A stretch of DNA of 64,000 nucleotides from M3007 sp037445225 (GTDB taxonomy: Bacteria; Bacteroidota; Bacteroidia; Chitinophagales; Saprospiraceae). Within the stretch, counting starts at the first letter, position 1; each line of letters begins with the position of its first letter. The stretch spans positions 115,118-179,117 of the forward strand of contig JBBIKW010000006.1 of the NCBI GenBank assembly GCA_037445225.1, written 5' to 3'. The translations under genes and the position numbers were made by a program. Below, piece after piece: positions 8,321 to 15,894 of this stretch. The notes under the pieces are model-generated. The model had not been told where the DNA came from. It did no database searches and worked only from the letters and a program-made list of their open reading frames with translations.

Positions 8321-8767
8321 TTATCGCTTTCCAATGATGTTGCGGGCTTCGAGGATCCGCGGTTTCCAATAGGCGGAAGTAGAGATATTCTCAGAGACTA
8401 CGCCGCGCGTGTTGGTGCTGTGTACGACGACGATGCCTTCTGAGCGGTTTTCCACGACCAACGCCACGTGTTGGATGTCGCGCGCATTTCGGCCAAAGAC
8501 GATGATATCGCCTGGGCGTGCGTATCGGAGCGGTACGGGCTTCCCTTCCCGGGCTTGCAGGGCAGAGGCCGGCGACACGGCAAGATTGAATTGTCGAAAC
8601 ACATAGCTGGTAAAGCCGGAGCAATCGAATCCAGTAGAAGGCTCTTTTCCGGCATAGCGATAAGGCGTTCCGCGCAGCTGGAGAGCGTACTGGACAATTT
8701 CCCGACGCAAGCGGTCTTCGGAGGACGCAGCAGGCGGAGTACTCTCAATGCGGCTGACGCGGCGCAT
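8321..8767 (-). CDS. NlpC/P60 family cell-wall peptidase, probable lipoprotein with broken start
   Basis: 148 residues from ATG 8767, covering a full NlpC/P60 domain with catalytic Cys in TGFDCSGFTSYVF, His in DIQHVALVV and a third polar residue in VVHSTN. These enzymes cleave gamma-D-Glu/diamino-acid bonds in peptidoglycan in the periplasm. The same frame upstream (8768-8836) encodes LRYSIFYLAGLWLLVSVGGGC, a convincing lipoprotein signal ending in a lipobox-like Cys, yet it meets a TGA at 8846-8848 without any ATG, GTG or TTG. An ATG at 8849 one base out of frame would supply MNTR plus this signal after a single-base correction. So the ATG 8767 start probably truncates the real protein. A paralogue follows at 9015. 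Confidence 0.82.
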   Translation of the reverse strand: MRRVSRIESTPPAASSEDRLRREIVQYALQLRGTPYRYAGKEPSTGFDCSGFTSYVFRQFNLAVSPASALQAREGKPVPLRYARPGDIIVFGRNARDIQHVALVVENRSEGIVVVHSTNTRGVVSENISTSAYWKPRILEARNIIGKR

Positions 8768-8909
8768 CGCCGCGCAACCGCCCCCTACGGAGACGAGCAG
8801 CCAAAGACCTGCGAGATAGAATATAGAATAACGAAGAGCGGGTGTTCATCGGCAGCAGACTTTTTTGCCGGAGTAACGCACTAGGCGTGCTCTGCCGTAT
8901 AATATAAAA

Positions 8910-8940
8910 ACCGGTTGTCGGAGCAGCTCCAACGACCGGT
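8910..8940 (-). terminator. Bidirectional Rho-independent terminator
   Basis: An inverted repeat of 14 positions per arm (12 Watson-Crick pairs, one wobble, one mismatch) with a 3-base loop. It is followed by TTTTT on the plus strand and, read on the minus strand, also by TTTTTATA. It lies downstream of the second NlpC/P60 gene (9015) and upstream of the first, so the two paralogues are probably separate transcripts. Confidence 0.8.
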
Positions 8941-9014
8941 CTGTTTTTCGTTCTGTCGAGCTTGTGCTTGCCTGAAAGGGCAGTGTTTTTCTTTCCAGTA
9001 GGCCGTTTAAAAGG

Positions 9015-9527
9015 TCAGTTGCCCAACACGTCGCGCGCTTCAAAGATGCGTCGCCGCCAATACGAGGAAGCGTGAACGTTTTCCAGCACTACGCCGCGGC
9101 GCGTGCTGTGGATGCAGACGATACCCGCAGATGTGTTTTCTACCACCAGCGCCACGTGGTGGATGCGGCCTTTATAGGCGAAGAAAAGCAGGTCGCCTGG
9201 CAGCACCTCGTCTAACGGCACGCGCCTTCCTTGCAAAGCTTGCATGCGCGAGCTAGGCGACACAAAGGTCTCAAACTTGGAAAGCACGTAGCTAGTGAAG
9301 CCGGAGCAGTCAAAGCCCATCTCTGGGTTCCGGCTGCCGTACCGATACGGCTTGCCGATGAAGGTTTGGGCGTATTGCACCAGCTCTTCTCGCATCCGAA
9401 GCGTCTCGGCATCTACAGTACGCACCGGGCGAAAAGCCAGCCCCCAAAAGCCGGCTGTAAACAGCAAAAAGAAGAGAAAGAAAAAAGAGTGTTTGGTAGG
9501 ATAATAACTACTACTAGGGTCACTCAT
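9015..9527 (-). CDS. NlpC/P60 family cell-wall peptidase, second tandem copy
   Basis: 170 residues. A hydrophobic segment (FFFLFFLLFTAGFWGLAF, about residues 15-32) after a short polar start serves as signal anchor or signal peptide. The NlpC/P60 domain follows with catalytic Cys in MGFDCSGFTSYVLSKF, His in IHHVALVVEN and a third residue in CIHSTRR. The domain is clearly paralogous to the protein at 8321-8767 (shared SPSSRMQALQGRRVPL versus SPASALQAREGKPVPL, and a W-X-R-R-I-X-E-A-R end), pointing to tandem duplication. Expected role: peptidoglycan endopeptidase at the outer face of the inner membrane. A good -7 element lies upstream at 9655 and a terminator downstream at 8910. Confidence 0.92.
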   Translation of the reverse strand: MSDPSSSYYPTKHSFFFLFFLLFTAGFWGLAFRPVRTVDAETLRMREELVQYAQTFIGKPYRYGSRNPEMGFDCSGFTSYVLSKFETFVSPSSRMQALQGRRVPLDEVLPGDLLFFAYKGRIHHVALVVENTSAGIVCIHSTRRGVVLENVHASSYWRRRIFEARDVLGN

Positions 9528-9654
9528 AAGTAGAAACGGATTTTACATTGGCCCTTCATCTCATCGCGAAAAAGGAGGCTCAACGGTAGTGAAAGCGTTC
9601 TCGGATTAAAGAATAAGGTATTAAAATAATCAATATCGGCCTATTTACGAGAGG

Positions 9655-9662
9655 CAAAGGTA
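9655..9662 (-). promoter_or_regulatory. Bacteroidota-type promoter, -7 TACCTTTG
   Basis: On the minus strand TACCTTTG matches TAnnTTTG exactly, and an ATTG ends 19 bases upstream, fitting the -33 TTTG/TTG element. It sits about 128 nt before the NlpC/P60 start at 9527 in a 266-nt gap (9528-9793) that otherwise shows only AT-rich sequence. Confidence 0.65.
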
Positions 9663-9793
9663 GAAATGTCCAATCAGTAGTCAATACTTCTTGAAAAAAA
9701 GGAAGATTTTTTTTAGCAAAGTTGGTATGCGCTTCCTTCTCATTGGGAGAGGAGGAAATGCCAAAGAAGGCGTTTGGGGAAAACAACCCTAGG

Positions 9794-10270
9794 TTATTCG
9801 CACACCAAAGCGTCTAAGAGTTCCGCTTCGAAGCCCGCGCGAAGAAGTGCAGCGCGCACGCGGAGTGCGGCGTCGGGGCGGTGGGCGTATTGCCGGTGTT
9901 TTTGGGCGAGTAGTTGGGAAAGCGCCTGAGCGTACTCTTCTGGGTCGAGGCGCTCGAGTGCCTGTTCGATGGCGGAGGGGCTGATGCCGCGCTGTTGAAG
10001 GGCCTGTCGGATGCGGTGGCGCCCCCAGCGCTGCAGCCGGAGGTGGTCGGAGGCGAAGGCGCAGGCATAGCGCTGCTCGTCGACAAAGCGCTCGCGCAGC
10101 AAGTGTTCCCACAGCGCTTGCGCATCCTCTGAGCTAAGGCCCATTTGTGCGATACGGCGCAGCACTTCCGCCGGGGCGCGTTCGCGGCGGGCGCAAAAGC
10201 GCTCCAATGCCTGGCGAGCGGCGGCTGGAGTGGGCGATGCTGCGAGGCGTTTCTGCCTAAGACGCGTCAT
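9794..10270 (-). CDS. recX: Regulatory protein RecX
   Basis: 158 residues made of three-helix repeats typical of RecX, with the family pattern LSSEDAQALWEHLLRERFVDEQRYACAF in the first half and GISPSAIEQALERL in the second. RecX binds RecA filaments and limits their activity in recombination and SOS. ATG 10270 lies 2 nt after the porZ stop, so it is probably cotranscribed with porZ; that pairing has no known functional meaning. Composition is rich in Ala, Arg and Gln, normal for the family. recA is not in the window. Confidence 0.93.
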   Translation of the reverse strand: MTRLRQKRLAASPTPAAARQALERFCARRERAPAEVLRRIAQMGLSSEDAQALWEHLLRERFVDEQRYACAFASDHLRLQRWGRHRIRQALQQRGISPSAIEQALERLDPEEYAQALSQLLAQKHRQYAHRPDAALRVRAALLRAGFEAELLDALVCE

Positions 10271-10272
10271 TT

Positions 10273-12621
10273 TTAGTTCAAAATTACCACCTTTACAACG
10301 ACCCCTTCGGGATTTTCCAACGAGCGGGTGCTGGTGGCAAAAACCAAATAGACGCCGCTGGCGACGCGGCGTCCCAAGTAGTTGCGGCCATTCCAGATCG
10401 CTTGCCCGCCGGTAGCACGGCCTTCAAAGACCAGATTTCCAGCCACATCTGTGATCTTCACGTTGGCATCGCGCGCTAAACCGTAAATAGCAATGGGCCC
10501 ATCGTAGTCGGGATGCACTGGGTTAGGGTAGGCATAAGGGCGCTCGAGGTGGGTTGCGCCGCCTTCCGTAGCTTCGGAGCGATAGGAGAGGAGCCCTTTA
10601 GCCGTAGCTATCCACGCCTCGCCAGAGACAGGGTCGATAGCGATACTGGAGATATTGTTGTCAAAAAGGGGGCTGTTGGTAGCTGTGAAGCGCGCTATCT
10701 GCTCTTCGCCCGAGGGCGATTGGACGAAGATGCCGTTGGTAGTGCCAAACCACTTTCGGTTGCCGCCGTCTACGGCAATGATTTGCACCGATTCGTTTTC
10801 GAGCAGATAGCCGTTAAATCCATCGACAGTTACGATGCGGCGCGTGCCTCGGCAAATGTCTTTGAACACATTGGTGCCGCACTGGAAACTGACGGCGCCT
10901 TGAGTGGTGCCGACCCAGACGTCGCCATCTTGGTCAACGGCGACACAGTTGACGTTGTTGGTGGGCAGTACGCTGTTGGAAGTGGTAAAGAGCCGATATT
11001 GGTCGTCGGCAGGGTCGTCGATGTTGGCTCCGCTGTCGTAGGCGAGTAGGCCACCTCCAAACCCCACGACAAACCATTTGTAGCCGTTTCGGTCTACGGC
11101 TACTTGCAGCAGGTTGGATACGGGCGCAGGGAAATGGCGCAGCGTGCCGTCGGTCTTGAGCACGGCGATAGGTGTCTGAGGTGCGCCGTAGTTGCTTATC
11201 CAAAGATTGCCGTCTTTGTCGAAAGCGAGGCCACCAATAGCCGTTCGGTTGGCTCCGGCAGTGCCGGCGTTCTGGAGCGTAGAGTTGTACTGGGTGTACG
11301 TCTTGGTCGGCGCACCAGGAGCGATAGCTTCCACTAAGCCGCCCCAAAAGCTGCCGAAGTAGAACTTGGGAAGAAACGGATGTGCGGCCACGCGCCATAG
11401 GTCTACGTGGCAATCCTGAGGAACTAACTCCGGGTTAGATTGTCCGTCCAGGCGTTTCCAGCCGTCGGTTGGGTTAAAGAAGTACGCTCCGTCGCGATTA
11501 TAGGTAGGAGCCAGTGTAGAGGAGCTGCCCGGTGTGGCTACCACTACTTGACCATGCCCTATGGCTATTTCGGAGACCCCAGAGCGATATGGGGAGTTGA
11601 AGCGGAAGCGCTCGCACTGTCCCGTGCTCTCGTCGTAATAGCGAAAGTCGTCTTTGTAGTCGGCCATCCAAAAGCGCCTACTGCCGTCCTCGATACAATG
11701 GCGCGGATTGCTGGCGTCGCAAGCCCAGTGGATGTCGTAGGCACCTTCGAACGGGCCAGCCATATACTGAATGTTGCCGTCAAATTGCTTCCGCCAGCCA
11801 ATCACCAAGCCGCTGCCCTGGGTGGTCAAAAAGATGACTTCGCGCTCGGGATGCAGGGCGATCGTATCCAAATTGCTGCCGGAGTACCGGCACAAAGCGC
11901 GCCCCATCCCGACAAACCAATAACCGCCGAAAGAGGCCATGGCTTTGGCCACTCCTCCTGGCGGTACGCCGTCAGCAGCGCCCAGCATCGTCCATCGTCC
12001 AAAGTCGGCCGGGTTCACATCGTCAATGGCTAGGCGAAAGATACCTTCCTCCGTGCCGATGTATACAGCACCGGCGTGCACCGCTACCGAATACACTGGA
12101 GTATACGTAAAAGTGGTATACACAATTTCTCCTTGTCGAAGGTCTAACTTCACCAAGCCGAAGCCGCAGGCGATGTAGGCGAAAGGGCCGTCAAAAGCGA
12201 GGTCGTAGATCTTTTTGTCGCCCACGAGTTGGCGGTTAAGCAGGATAAAAGGCAGGTTGCGCACGCTACCGTCGTCGGCGTGCCAGAGGTCGATGTTGCT
12301 ACTCTGGTAGACGATAACCAGCGTGCGAGTAGCGCGGTTGAAGTCAATGCGCTCAATGCCTGCGTCGCTCAGCCCCTCTACGCGGGTCAGGAAACGCGGT
12401 GTACGCGTCGCCTTGTCGAGCTCTACTACGGCCCATTCAGTAGCGATGTAAACTTTTTCGGCGCTTTGGGCCAAATGCGTAGCACTTTGCCAGGGCAGGT
12501 GTTGGCGCCATTGGCCTAAGGCAATTTCAGGGAAGCGTTGGCTTTGAGCTACCAGTAAACCGTCGTCCCATCCTATAGATACAGCCAAGACTGCGCCGAG
12601 TAAAAAGAGTTTGTGCTGCAT
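10273..12621 (-). CDS. porZ: PorZ-like T9SS accessory protein with C-terminal sorting domain
   Basis: 782 residues, matching the size of Porphyromonas gingivalis PorZ. A signal peptide (MQHKLFLLGAVLAVSIG...AQS) is followed by the PorZ N-terminal signature LGQWRQHLPWQSATHLA and two consecutive seven-bladed-type propellers rich in GxVYIGTEEGIFRL and GDVWVGTTQGAVSF repeats. The C-terminus (YPNPVHPDYDGPIAIYGL to VVKVVILN) is a FlgD-like T9SS sorting domain. In P. gingivalis PorZ acts on the cell surface with the PorU sortase to attach anionic LPS to cargo. A 71-nt gap separates it from the upstream membrane protein gene. Identity by architecture is good; orthology would need a search. Confidence 0.86.
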   Translation of the reverse strand: MQHKLFLLGAVLAVSIGWDDGLLVAQSQRFPEIALGQWRQHLPWQSATHLAQSAEKVYIATEWAVVELDKATRTPRFLTRVEGLSDAGIERIDFNRATRTLVIVYQSSNIDLWHADDGSVRNLPFILLNRQLVGDKKIYDLAFDGPFAYIACGFGLVKLDLRQGEIVYTTFTYTPVYSVAVHAGAVYIGTEEGIFRLAIDDVNPADFGRWTMLGAADGVPPGGVAKAMASFGGYWFVGMGRALCRYSGSNLDTIALHPEREVIFLTTQGSGLVIGWRKQFDGNIQYMAGPFEGAYDIHWACDASNPRHCIEDGSRRFWMADYKDDFRYYDESTGQCERFRFNSPYRSGVSEIAIGHGQVVVATPGSSSTLAPTYNRDGAYFFNPTDGWKRLDGQSNPELVPQDCHVDLWRVAAHPFLPKFYFGSFWGGLVEAIAPGAPTKTYTQYNSTLQNAGTAGANRTAIGGLAFDKDGNLWISNYGAPQTPIAVLKTDGTLRHFPAPVSNLLQVAVDRNGYKWFVVGFGGGLLAYDSGANIDDPADDQYRLFTTSNSVLPTNNVNCVAVDQDGDVWVGTTQGAVSFQCGTNVFKDICRGTRRIVTVDGFNGYLLENESVQIIAVDGGNRKWFGTTNGIFVQSPSGEEQIARFTATNSPLFDNNISSIAIDPVSGEAWIATAKGLLSYRSEATEGGATHLERPYAYPNPVHPDYDGPIAIYGLARDANVKITDVAGNLVFEGRATGGQAIWNGRNYLGRRVASGVYLVFATSTRSLENPEGVVVKVVILN

Positions 12622-12692
12622 AGACTGAAATGCAAAAAGGCTGTATGTTGGCGTCTCACCGAGCCCGAGGGTTGCCTATTAATTAATGGGGC

Positions 12693-15284
12693 TCACGGCG
12701 CTTGCCAAAGATAAGCGTAGATTTCTCGGTCGTAGCCCACGACCAACCAGCGCTCTTCGTCTGCTGTGGTGAAGAGAGAAAAGGGAGTAGTACCTCCTAC
12801 AGGAAAGCCTTTTGCTGTATTTCCGCTTCGGTTGAGCAATAAAATTTGGCGGCGAGGGCGGCAGAGGGCTCCGAAGTGGCTCTCGTCGACAGCCCAGAGT
12901 GTGTCGACCGATATCGACAGGCGAGAGCGGTTGAGGTGCAGCTGGGGGCCGGCAGAGAAATGGGCAATAGTCATTCGGTCGCCGCTAACTACGGCTATGG
13001 CGGGCGGAGTTTTAACGTCGGGCGTAGAGAGGGCAGCTGCTAATGCCCGCGAGGAAGGTGCCTCTGCCAACGCATATTCCTGCACTCGTCCGTTCAGGTG
13101 GCACAAGAAGGCGCGTCCAGCATCGTTGACACACAGGATATGCGGCTGCCGACCGATGTAGATACAGGCAGGTGGGTTTCCCGTGAAAGCGCCCGCTAAT
13201 TGCAAGGCGGCAAAATGGGGGTTTCCTAAGCGGTCGGAACAGGTGAGATGCCCGTCGATCGACAGGGCTATCAGGTAGTCCTGGTTGGCATGCGTGAAGT
13301 GCAGCAGCGGATGCGGCACAAGGCCGACATTTGTCTTCGGGTTCCATCCGGGTAAGGGGTGGCCATATACATCGAAGCCGTACAGATTTCCATTTGCACA
13401 AGCCACAAAAAGTCCGTAATGGCGGGCACTTTCAAACGGAACAGCGAGGAGGCCATTGTTCGCTGGCCACTGCAATCGCAAGGGGAAGCCCAGCACCTCT
13501 CGCCCTTGTGCATCGAGCATCCACAGTGCCTCCGCTGTGTTGAACGCGTAGTATCGCTGGCCGCCCCACAGACCTTCAAGTACGCTAATGCGCGAGCGCA
13601 AGGGTTGGCCCAGTGCTTTCGCCCAGCGCAGTCTTCCACCCGCTTCCATGCAGTGCAGTTGGTTTAGGGCATCTTGGACGAAGAGCAACGGCGTTGGCTC
13701 CGCCTCAGAGGGCGCTATCCATTGCGGCGCACCGGCAATAGGGGCGGGCAGCGAGGACTTCCACATCAACCGCACAGCAAGGGATCGGCTCACCTCTTGT
13801 TGCAGAAGAATAGCGCGCCACACCCCCCTCCTTTCAGGTTGGAAGTCGAGGTCAAGTAAGCCGCCCGCAGCTATGGCGCGCATTTCGCCGGCTAAGGCGG
13901 CAGAAAGCCCCGGCTTTAGCATCTTTCGAACTAGTGCCGGCAAGCTCGGCCCGCGGGCGAAGATGGCCCATGTGCCCTCTTTCCTTTGACGCGACATCAG
14001 CAGGAGGTAGTCGGTCTCGTTGCTCAAGGTTAGGTTGGCGATGTACTTACTCAGCCACAGTTCGAGGCATGCGGCCGAGGAGGCAAAGACGGCGTATCCT
14101 TCGAGCAACACACAGGCGGGATTGGTAAAGTGGGCCTCTGTACCGCTAAAAAACAGCGGTTTGAGCAGCGTTGGGTTTAGGAACTGATGGATCTCGAAGG
14201 CTTGGTATTGGTATCGGCGCACCCAGCCGGTACGCGTTCCGTAATCGGTCAGATACCGTTGGGCGAGGGCTGCGTCCGTCACCGAGCACACCCAGGCCAT
14301 CTCGACGCCGGAGCCACCCGGCTGTGCTTCCAGCCAAACTAAGGCAGCCTCTTGCCCACACCAAGGCAGCACGTATTGTCTAAAGGCATCGACTTCTGCC
14401 CTTGGCGAGGCGAGTGTTTCTATCGCTTTTTCGGGCGGCGACCGCACCAGCCAGCTGTATCCCGCAACGTGGTCGGGCAATACGGCGGCCAATCCACTGC
14501 GCGGCAGCGCCTTTGTTGAAGGGATAGGGGTCGACACGCGCACAGCCACTTCGGTGCTGTCGGGCCAAAAGCCCAAGCCCACTGCTTCAGTAGAGGCCGC
14601 TGCGGCAGCCCATACGCCTTGCCAAAGAGGCGGTAGCCAATCTTGCACGCGCTCAAAAAGTATTTCAGGTCGTGCAATGGCGACAAGCGGAGCGCGCATC
14701 AGCGCTCTCTGGTCTACCCACCAATCCGCTCGGCGCTCGAGCTGTACTAATGCCTCTTCGATAGCGTAGGAAAACCGCGAGGCCAACAACATATTCCGAC
14801 ACAGGGCCACTACCCACGTGTCTTGCCCCCTATACTCGTATATCTCGTAGGTGCGAAAACGGTGTGCTGTCCATGCCGCAGCATCTGCCAGCACTTGTTC
14901 CAAAGGAGCAGTCACGCCCATATCCACGGCAAGCAGCGGATGCAAGCTGTCGTTGGGGAGCAGGCTGAATGCCGCCACCTGGGGGCGATACAACCACCAT
15001 TGCACCGCATGAGGCGACAGCACTTGGGATAGGCTGGCCACCTCCGCGCGGCACTGCTCCACCAGCCGCAGCTGTTGAACGGGCGGTCTCGCCGCTACCA
15101 ACCCTTCCCAGCCTCGAAGGCCCGCAGAAGCATACAGGGCTATGGCGCTCTGCTCTGAAACGGCCTCTAACGGATCGTAGGGGCGATTTTTCCACCAGGC
15201 GAAAAGGCCGAGGGCTACTGCTGTAGTGGCTACCAGCACCACCAGGAAGCCGCGCCGTCGGAACAGATGCTGTGCAGGTATCAA
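12693..15284 (-). CDS. Membrane-anchored protein with DUF3352-like region and C-terminal propeller
   Basis: 863 residues when started at TTG 15284. I prefer this over ATG 15374 because a TACTTTTG promoter lies between them at 15302-15309, and because the TTG start gives a compact inner-membrane anchor: MIPAQHLFRRRG followed by FLVVLVATTAVALGLFAWW. The rest is extracytoplasmic. Residues roughly 60-520 resemble DUF3352-type proteins (long alternating hydrophobic stretches). Residues 540-863 look like a PQQ/WD-type propeller, with repeats such as GNLYGFDVYGHPLPGWNP. No catalytic motif was found. It stands immediately before porZ on the same strand, so a part in envelope assembly is possible but unproven. 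Confidence 0.75.
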   Translation of the reverse strand: MIPAQHLFRRRGFLVVLVATTAVALGLFAWWKNRPYDPLEAVSEQSAIALYASAGLRGWEGLVAARPPVQQLRLVEQCRAEVASLSQVLSPHAVQWWLYRPQVAAFSLLPNDSLHPLLAVDMGVTAPLEQVLADAAAWTAHRFRTYEIYEYRGQDTWVVALCRNMLLASRFSYAIEEALVQLERRADWWVDQRALMRAPLVAIARPEILFERVQDWLPPLWQGVWAAAAASTEAVGLGFWPDSTEVAVRVSTPIPSTKALPRSGLAAVLPDHVAGYSWLVRSPPEKAIETLASPRAEVDAFRQYVLPWCGQEAALVWLEAQPGGSGVEMAWVCSVTDAALAQRYLTDYGTRTGWVRRYQYQAFEIHQFLNPTLLKPLFFSGTEAHFTNPACVLLEGYAVFASSAACLELWLSKYIANLTLSNETDYLLLMSRQRKEGTWAIFARGPSLPALVRKMLKPGLSAALAGEMRAIAAGGLLDLDFQPERRGVWRAILLQQEVSRSLAVRLMWKSSLPAPIAGAPQWIAPSEAEPTPLLFVQDALNQLHCMEAGGRLRWAKALGQPLRSRISVLEGLWGGQRYYAFNTAEALWMLDAQGREVLGFPLRLQWPANNGLLAVPFESARHYGLFVACANGNLYGFDVYGHPLPGWNPKTNVGLVPHPLLHFTHANQDYLIALSIDGHLTCSDRLGNPHFAALQLAGAFTGNPPACIYIGRQPHILCVNDAGRAFLCHLNGRVQEYALAEAPSSRALAAALSTPDVKTPPAIAVVSGDRMTIAHFSAGPQLHLNRSRLSISVDTLWAVDESHFGALCRPRRQILLLNRSGNTAKGFPVGGTTPFSLFTTADEERWLVVGYDREIYAYLWQAP

Positions 15285-15301
15285 TGGGTGCGTTTTGGCT
15301 G

Positions 15302-15309
15302 CAAAAGTA
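15302..15309 (-). promoter_or_regulatory. Bacteroidota-type promoter, -7 TACTTTTG
   Basis: Minus-strand TACTTTTG fits TAnnTTTG. It lies 18 nt upstream of the TTG at 15284 and inside the longer open frame, which is the main reason for choosing the shorter start. No -33 TTG is evident. Confidence 0.5.
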
Positions 15310-15378
15310 GGCGTTTTGGTCGGAGTGTGTGCCCGCGAGTGCTCAAAGGCACGGCATCTCGCAAAAATGAGCATACGT

Positions 15379-15477
15379 CAATAGTCCGTTTAAGTTTGAG
15401 CAGCGATTTTGCTTAAAGCATAGCCGAGTAATTTTTTATCACTTTCGGGCCACATCCGAACAAGCAAATCCATTTTT
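15379..15477. repeat. Imperfect direct repeat, copy 1 (~98 bp)
   Basis: Begins CAATAGTCCGTTTAAGTTTG and ends at a run of T. It matches 15654-15751 at roughly five of six positions by eye, with no coding potential. Both copies lie in the 15375-15894 gene-free gap and bracket three small palindromes. Confidence 0.8.
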
Positions 15478-15502
15478 CCGGCATACGTTCACTCAATACT
15501 CC

Positions 15503-15530
15503 GGCCTCGGAGAGGCCTAACCTTTGTAGC
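15503..15530 (+). repeat. Palindromic element, copy A
   Basis: Stem-loop GGCCTC-GGA-GAGGCC followed by the tail TAACCTTTGTAGC. Relative to copy B the fourth stem pair is C-G instead of T-A, a compensatory change that keeps the stem intact. Confidence 0.8.
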
Positions 15531-15558
15531 CCCCGCGCAACCCCCTCTACCCCATACC

Positions 15559-15581
15559 GGCTTCGGAGAAGCCTAACCTTT
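15559..15581 (+). repeat. Palindromic element, copy B
   Basis: Stem-loop GGCTTC-GGA-GAAGCC followed by TAACCTTTA. Same orientation as copy A, 56 bp downstream of it. Confidence 0.8.
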
Positions 15582-15632
15582 ATCCCTGGAGCGGGCCGGA
15601 AAACGATATCCGACGCCCCCTTCTAGAAATAC

Positions 15633-15654
15633 AAATGTTCGGCTTCTCCGAAGC
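15633..15654 (-). repeat. Palindromic element, copy C
   Basis: Read on the minus strand: GCTTC-GGA-GAAGC, then CGAACATTTGT. One outer stem pair is lost, but the tail is kept. It directly abuts the second ~98-bp direct repeat. Confidence 0.7.
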
Positions 15655-15751
15655 AATAGTCTGTGTAGGTTTGAGCAGCGATCTTGCCTAAAGCACAGCC
15701 GGATGATTTTTTATCGCTTTCGGCTCACAACTGAACGAGCAAATCAATTTT
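15654..15751. repeat. Imperfect direct repeat, copy 2 (~98 bp)
   Basis: Begins CAATAGTCTGTGTAGGTTTG and parallels 15379-15477 over its whole length, including the shared cores GAGCAGCGAT and ATTTTTTATC. The remaining 15752-15894 stretch up to the next start shows no clear promoter and no gene. Confidence 0.8.
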
Positions 15752-15894
15752 GGTAAAAGTTTAGGTGTTTGAGTGGACTAATCCAAACCTACAGCTTTTT
15801 TGCCCTAAAATCTCAACGGACCATTGATGCGTAAAACACGGCGGCATCTCGAGCGTTTCTTCAAGCCAGTGCTTTACTCATCATTCCCCCGACT

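Noticed and set aside
9580..9786. 68-residue minus-strand frame between NlpC/P60 and recX
   Set aside because: Low-complexity, no start context, and it spans the -7 box of the NlpC/P60 gene.
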